From Terebella lapidaria (lineage: Eukaryota; Annelida; Polychaeta; Terebellida; Terebellidae), in NCBI GenBank assembly GCA_949152475.1, contig OX424561.1, forward strand, positions 18,718,481 to 18,782,480: DNA of 64,000 nucleotides. The letters are read 5' to 3'. The translations under genes and the position numbers were made by a program. This document shows, in pieces, positions 59,699 to 64,000 of this stretch. The notes under the pieces were generated by a model that worked only from the letters and a program-made list of their open reading frames with translations, did no database searches and was not told the DNA's origin. Positions within the stretch are counted from its first letter, which is position 1. The number at the start of each line of letters is the position of its first letter.

Positions 59699-60817
59699 GT
59701 GTCATACTCTAGCGTTTTTTCATTGTCGCATTTCTGCCAGCAGGCGTGTCAAACACTTTCGCAAACGTGTACAAGTTACCAAAAAATGCCGGAAAATACA
59801 GACGAGACGGGCAGGAAGAAATCCTTTGCTTCCGTCGCAAAGGCAGCGAATATCAAGCCGCCAACAGTGGCAAAAATGCTGGAGCAGGATTTTGACACAG
59901 TCGAGGCAGTGAAAGAGATGCGCGACGATGACATTGAGGAGTTGGACATCACACGTGGCCAGATGCGACTACTTACGAAGTGGCGAAACAGTCTGTGTGC
60001 ACCCCCGACGCCGGAACCAGAGCCATCAGTACCCCCCACTGATGTCGACAGTGGTGCAGGACCGTCGACAGACACTCAAGATTCAGCCACGCCAACCGGG
60101 GAAGTGACGTCACAGACCATGGCGAAGGACAAGGAGCTACAGGAGCTCTTAGACTCGCTGCGCCAGGGAACGTCAGGAGACGGCTTGTGGGACAACGTGC
60201 CACGCGAGACCACCAGAGACACGCGCAACGCCGGTAAGCCTCTGCTGATTCCTGATTTTGTGTCCCGTTCCCTGCGTGGAAGCTCTGACAACGAAGAACA
60301 CGAACTGGTCAGCAGGGCTTCGTCAACGTTGGTCCTGCGGTCGTCACGTGCCAAGCCCCAGGTAGACCAAGTCTCGCTGGCGGAATGGATCGGCGCCAAC
60401 GCTCGCATTATGGCGAGCCTTATCTCAGATGGCAAGCTGTCGTCTCAAGAAGAAATCCTGGGCTATCTGCAATATGTGACTGACTTTAGTGACTATGCAC
60501 AAGTTTGTGAACTGAGTACGCTCATGATATACGATAATGAGTATCGTACGAAGCAAGCCGCACACAAAAAGAAGTGGGGTGAAGATGACATTCACCTTGC
60601 GACTTTCTACTTGCAGCGGAAAACACATCTACCCAGTGCAAGTCGTCAGGCCGGTCGACGTGACAACAGACCACCGCGGCTGACAGACAAAAAGGGTGTT
60701 GAAATATGTAGAAACTACAACGCTAAAGGCTGTATAAGGTACCGATGTCTTTTCTCTCATGTGTGCACAATTTGCAAGCAAGACCACCCCAGATCACAGC
60801 ACGACTCGGAACATTAG
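59699..60817 (+). CDS. DIRS ORF1, gag-like (fossil)
   Basis: The likely protein begins at an ATG at 59,786 (MPENTDETGRKK). The middle is acidic and low in complexity. The C-terminus has a Cys/His cluster, CRNYNAKGCIRYRC then HVCTICKQDH, like the zinc-finger end of ORF1 in DIRS-group elements. It presumably binds the element RNA (inference from the family). Confidence 0.7.
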   Translation: MSYSSVFSLSHFCQQACQTLSQTCTSYQKMPENTDETGRKKSFASVAKAANIKPPTVAKMLEQDFDTVEAVKEMRDDDIEELDITRGQMRLLTKWRNSLCAPPTPEPEPSVPPTDVDSGAGPSTDTQDSATPTGEVTSQTMAKDKELQELLDSLRQGTSGDGLWDNVPRETTRDTRNAGKPLLIPDFVSRSLRGSSDNEEHELVSRASSTLVLRSSRAKPQVDQVSLAEWIGANARIMASLISDGKLSSQEEILGYLQYVTDFSDYAQVCELSTLMIYDNEYRTKQAAHKKKWGEDDIHLATFYLQRKTHLPSASRQAGRRDNRPPRLTDKKGVEICRNYNAKGCIRYRCLFSHVCTICKQDHPRSQHDSEH

Positions 60818-60847
60818 CAGCAGATTTCCAACCCCCTGAGAGCCCGG

Positions 60848-62437
60848 TTGTTTGAATGGCGTAACGAACTTGAAACAGATCCCGACAGAGACTTTCTAAT
60901 AACCGGTATCACACATGGCTTCAGGGTCGCCGACACCAGTAACCTGAAACCCGTCGAGTGCCCGAACTACAAGTCCGCCACTAACAGTCACAACAGGACT
61001 ATCGTCGAGAAACAACTCCGAGATGAGATAGCTGCTGGCCACTACGTCATCCCCAAAGACAAGCCGACTATAATCAGTGCCATTGGTGCAATCCCCAAGC
61101 CTGGCAGTAGCGATCTCCGCATCATACATGACTGCAGTCGTCCGACAGGCGCCAGCGTCAACTCCTACGCGAACCCGGACAAGTTCTCCTTCCAGAGTGT
61201 GGACACGGCGGTGTCACTGCTCTCGCCAGGGGCGTGGATGTGCAAGGTTGATATCAAGTCCGCATACAGGCATGTCGGGCTCCACCCGGACCAGTTCCCC
61301 GCCACGGGTATCAAGTACCACTTCTCCGGTGACCGCCAGCCCACCTATCTCCACGACACACGACTGATGTTTGGAGCGTCGCAGTCTGTGGGGATCTTCC
61401 ACAGGATCTCCCAAGCTGTGGTCCGCTGTATGGAGCGTCGCGGTTTCACCAGAACGCTGTGCTACCTGGACGATTTCTTGTGTATTGAGGACACACAAGA
61501 ACGGTGTCAAGACGCAATGGACGCCCTGACAAGTATCCTAAGAAATCTCGGCTTCACGATCAACAGCAAAAAGAGTGTCACCCCAACGCAACGCATCACA
61601 TTCTTAGGTATCATTCTAGACACTAAGACTAATATGATGTTCATTCCGGAAGACAAGTTACATGAAATTCGCGCGTGTTGCTCTTATTGGATTGACCAAC
61701 GCAAGATCACCAAAAAACAGCTGCAATCGATCGTCGGAAAAATCAGCTGGGGCGCCAAATGTGTAAAAGCCATGCGACCGATCCTACGGTCACTGATCGA
61801 CCTGCAAGCAACGCTCAAGCATCCGTCACACCGGATTCGCCTCCCGGCCTTTGTGAAAAAGGACCTTGCTCTGTTCCATGATTGGTGCATAAAATTCAAT
61901 GGCGTGGTCTATTTCCCGGGAAACCGCAGGCCCCAGCCCGACACCGTCGTGTACACAGACGCCTCCTTGGACGCAGGCGCCGCATACTGCAGTAGTGATT
62001 TCCTGTACTGTGCATGGGAAAGAGATTTCCCAGGAATTGTCTCTCAGTCTATATTCATAAAAGAATTGTGTTCAGTGTTATTGGCTTTCCATCGGTGGTG
62101 CTATGCGTGGAAAGACAAATGTGTTCTCATTAAAACAGACAATCAGGGGGCCGAATGGGCCATACGTAAAGGAACTTCTCGCAATTTTGTCGCTAACTCA
62201 GTTGTAAGGGAAATATTGTGGATTGCCGCTTTGTTCAACATACGAGTTGTTGTGTCATATATCAATACTCATGATAATGTCATTGCCGATGCTATTTCCA
62301 GAATGCATGACAATTACTTTCTGGCACAGGCCATCAATTGTTTCAAAAAAGAGGGTGTTCATATTTATCATAAGCGTTATAACATGTTAAATCACATGTC
62401 CGTAGCTAGCTATAAATTTGTGTTCAGCCTTGCGTGA
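60848..62437 (+). CDS. DIRS reverse transcriptase and RNase H (fossil)
   Basis: RT motifs in order: IGAIPKPGSSDLRIIHDCSR, VDIKSAYRHV, LMFGASQSVGIFHRI, and the catalytic YLDDFL near 61,463. RNase H follows with VYTDASLDAGAAY near 61,950, IKTDNQGAEWAI and NVIADAISRM. The DIRS-group RT and RNase H lie in one block with no protease or integrase. A part of it (61,830-62,100) is repeated, inverted, at the window end. Confidence 0.85.
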   Translation: MFEWRNELETDPDRDFLITGITHGFRVADTSNLKPVECPNYKSATNSHNRTIVEKQLRDEIAAGHYVIPKDKPTIISAIGAIPKPGSSDLRIIHDCSRPTGASVNSYANPDKFSFQSVDTAVSLLSPGAWMCKVDIKSAYRHVGLHPDQFPATGIKYHFSGDRQPTYLHDTRLMFGASQSVGIFHRISQAVVRCMERRGFTRTLCYLDDFLCIEDTQERCQDAMDALTSILRNLGFTINSKKSVTPTQRITFLGIILDTKTNMMFIPEDKLHEIRACCSYWIDQRKITKKQLQSIVGKISWGAKCVKAMRPILRSLIDLQATLKHPSHRIRLPAFVKKDLALFHDWCIKFNGVVYFPGNRRPQPDTVVYTDASLDAGAAYCSSDFLYCAWERDFPGIVSQSIFIKELCSVLLAFHRWCYAWKDKCVLIKTDNQGAEWAIRKGTSRNFVANSVVREILWIAALFNIRVVVSYINTHDNVIADAISRMHDNYFLAQAINCFKKEGVHIYHKRYNMLNHMSVASYKFVFSLA

Positions 62438-63429
62438 ATGCTATGTTTCCAGATGTCCGGGCACAAGAGGCGAGGCTAGACCAGGAAATGGCGGCTTACC
62501 GGAAGCTGACATTCGCAGTAAGCAGCCAAAACGCGTACAGATCACAACAAACTGCATTCCTCCGCTTCTGCGTCTACTTCAAGTACACACCGGTGCCGGC
62601 AAAATCCATCACAGTGTGTCGCTACGCAGTGTTCCTAGCCAGGACTCTTCACCCATCCAGTGTGGTATCGTATCTGAACGTTATAAGGATCATGCACTTG
62701 GAAGCCGGAGTGAGTAATCCTCTAGAGGAGAACTGGTACTTAAACACTGTATTACGGGGTATAAAGCGAGCACATGGACGCCCACCTCACCAGAAGCTCC
62801 CTATAACCCCCAGCATCTTGTACGCCATTCATAGTAAATTGGACATGAAATCCCCTTACCATGTTGCGTTCTGGTGTGCATGTGTATGTGCCTTCTTCAG
62901 TTTCTTCAGGAAGTCGACACTCCTTCCCGTGTCCAGCGCCGAACACGCGACGGGACTCCGCAGGCGCGATGTCAGCTTCGACCAGGACATGGTGATCATC
63001 AGAGTCCAGCACACTAAAACCATCCAGTGTGGAGAACGTACACTGGAGATACCAATTCCGCGGATCCCGGGATCCGTCCTGTGTCCGGTAACGGCCATGA
63101 CGCGCCTGTTGCGGCTCCCGAGGTCACAATGCATACCTAGTGAGGCTCCACTATTCTCCTACCCCACGGGCGACAGCTTCACGTTTGTGACACACGCGAC
63201 GTTCGTGAGCACGCTACACAGAGTGTTACTAGCGTCTGGATACAACCCATCTCAGTACTCCGGACATTCTTTCAGGCGAGGAGGTGCATCGTTCGCTTAC
63301 AGTTGCGGCATCCCACCGGCATTGATAAAACTTCAGGGGGATTGGAAATCTTCGGCATATGAACGCTATATTACACTGCCGCTAGCCCTACGTAAAAAAT
63401 TGTCTCGTGTTTTTACCCTTTCTTTGTAA
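62434..63429 (+). CDS. DIRS tyrosine recombinase (fossil)
   Basis: The first ATG in this block is at 62,443 (MFPDVRAQEA). Recombinase motifs: an SFFRKSTLL segment (first Arg), HSFRRGGASFA near 63,264 (H-x-x-R), then GDWKSSAYERY with the tyrosine. This is the R-H-R-Y set of tyrosine recombinases, the enzyme DIRS elements use in place of integrase. It abuts the RT/RNase H block. Confidence 0.85.
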   Translation: MNAMFPDVRAQEARLDQEMAAYRKLTFAVSSQNAYRSQQTAFLRFCVYFKYTPVPAKSITVCRYAVFLARTLHPSSVVSYLNVIRIMHLEAGVSNPLEENWYLNTVLRGIKRAHGRPPHQKLPITPSILYAIHSKLDMKSPYHVAFWCACVCAFFSFFRKSTLLPVSSAEHATGLRRRDVSFDQDMVIIRVQHTKTIQCGERTLEIPIPRIPGSVLCPVTAMTRLLRLPRSQCIPSEAPLFSYPTGDSFTFVTHATFVSTLHRVLLASGYNPSQYSGHSFRRGGASFAYSCGIPPALIKLQGDWKSSAYERYITLPLALRKKLSRVFTLSL

Positions 63430-63594
63430 CTACTTTCTACAATTGGATTGGAGTATTCACTTGTCAATTTTACATTTTATACATGTATGTATTGTATTGT
63501 AATATGTCATGTCAATATCGTAGTAAATATAGATCAGCCCAATACATGTCTCCTTATTATTTCACGTGTTGGTTTATTCACATATATATTTTAA
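63430..63594 (+). other. DIRS 3' non-coding segment
   Basis: AT-rich, lying between the recombinase and the right direct repeat. In split-direct-repeat relatives a copy of this segment would be expected again further right; it is not there. Confidence 0.5.
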
Positions 63595-63728
63595 TGTGTA
63601 TTTAATCTTGTTTAAATGAGTTTAAAATGTTGTGCTCCACGCATTACTCCGCGTCGATATTTCTTATTGCAGGTGTAACTCTTGTACAGGTTTTATTGTA
63701 CTCTGCCCTTGGTAACGGTTATTACTCA
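63595..63728 (+). repeat. Right direct repeat of the DIRS element
   Basis: Same 134 bp as 59,539-59,672; no difference was seen by eye. Confidence 0.9.
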
Positions 63729-64000
63729 GCACCACCGATGGAAAGCCAATAACACTGAACACAATTCTTTTATGAATATAGACTGAGAGACAATTCCTGG
63801 GAAATCTCTTTCCCATGCACAGTACAGGAAATCACTACTGCAGTATGCGGCGCCTGCGTCCAAGGAGGCGTCTGTGTACACGACGGTGTCGGGCTGGGGC
63901 CTGCGGTTTCCCGGGAAATAGACCACGCCATTGAATTTTATGCACCAATCATGGAACAGAGCAAGGTCCTTTTTCACAAAGGCCGGGAGGCGAATCCGGT
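63729..64000 (-). repeat. Inverted copy of part of the DIRS RT/RNase H region
   Basis: 63,730-64,000 is the exact reverse complement, by eye, of 61,830-62,100 and runs off the window. It joins the right direct repeat with one base between. Either a second DIRS copy in opposite orientation starts here, or this is a rearranged or misassembled end. Confidence 0.85.

Larger units (their letters stand above)
59539..63728 (+). mobile_element. DIRS-type tyrosine-recombinase retrotransposon (fossil)
   Basis: Three coding blocks follow each other: gag-like ORF1, RT/RNase H, tyrosine recombinase. There is no integrase or protease, and the RT and RNase H are of the DIRS order. A direct repeat of 134 bp lies at each end (59,539-59,672 and 63,595-63,728), apparently identical, as expected for a recent copy. 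The coding part looks nearly whole; the terminal arrangement is incomplete because an inverted piece of the RT/RNase H region follows instead of the rest of the expected terminal structure. Few if any breaks in the coding blocks. Confidence 0.85.

Noticed and set aside
1-64000. tRNA, rRNA and other RNA genes
   Set aside because: I saw no segment with tRNA box A/B plus cloverleaf or rRNA-like sequence; a covariance-model search would be needed to exclude them.

Overview
The window looks like nuclear DNA of a marine invertebrate animal. The evidence is an AT-rich background, a spliced host gene with short exons and GT/AG introns, and a very high load of animal-type transposable elements (Ty3/gypsy, DIRS, CR1/L2-like LINEs, foldback and MITE-like DNA elements, and long tandem arrays). 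The species cannot be fixed from sequence alone. An intronic minisatellite that starts exactly at a splice donor recalls amphioxus, but that is a weak hint from memory.

Layout. From 1 to 24.9 kb no gene was recognised. This part holds old dispersed repeats in diverged pairs (1-412 with 19,190-19,602; about 4.0 with 12.1 kb; about 8.5 with 13.2 kb; about 10.0 with 21.0 kb), a reverse copy of a satellite-bearing element (5.6-7.4 kb) interrupted by a LINE tail, a small palindrome (7.85 kb) and a foldback element with minisatellite arms (17.35-18.13 kb). From 24,868 to 29,556 lies a 4.7-kb foldback DNA element between TTAA sites, with fragments of an unrecognised protein.

From 30.1 to 34.6 kb on the minus strand lies the only host gene I can support: a gamma-butyrobetaine dioxygenase-like gene (BBOX1/GBBH family). 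Ten exons were placed by splice sites, reading phase and family motifs. The C-terminal exons were not found. Intron B-C begins with a 17-bp minisatellite whose units copy the splice donor.

From 37.0 to 47.4 kb is a tandem segmental duplication. Copy 1 later gained a LINE tail. Copy 2 gained a 4.76-kb element full of 134-bp repeats, each carrying nuclear-receptor-like half-sites. From 48.0 to 50.3 kb is a CR1/L2-like LINE split by another repeat. From 50.8 to about 59.0 kb is a GC-rich Ty3/gypsy LTR element, fossil and without a visible 3' LTR. From 59.5 to 63.7 kb is a DIRS-type tyrosine-recombinase element. The window ends in an inverted exact copy of part of that element's RT/RNase H region.

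Apart from the dioxygenase gene, the window is a record of nested insertions. The undamaged twin of the segmental duplication gives the empty site for one of the large insertions.
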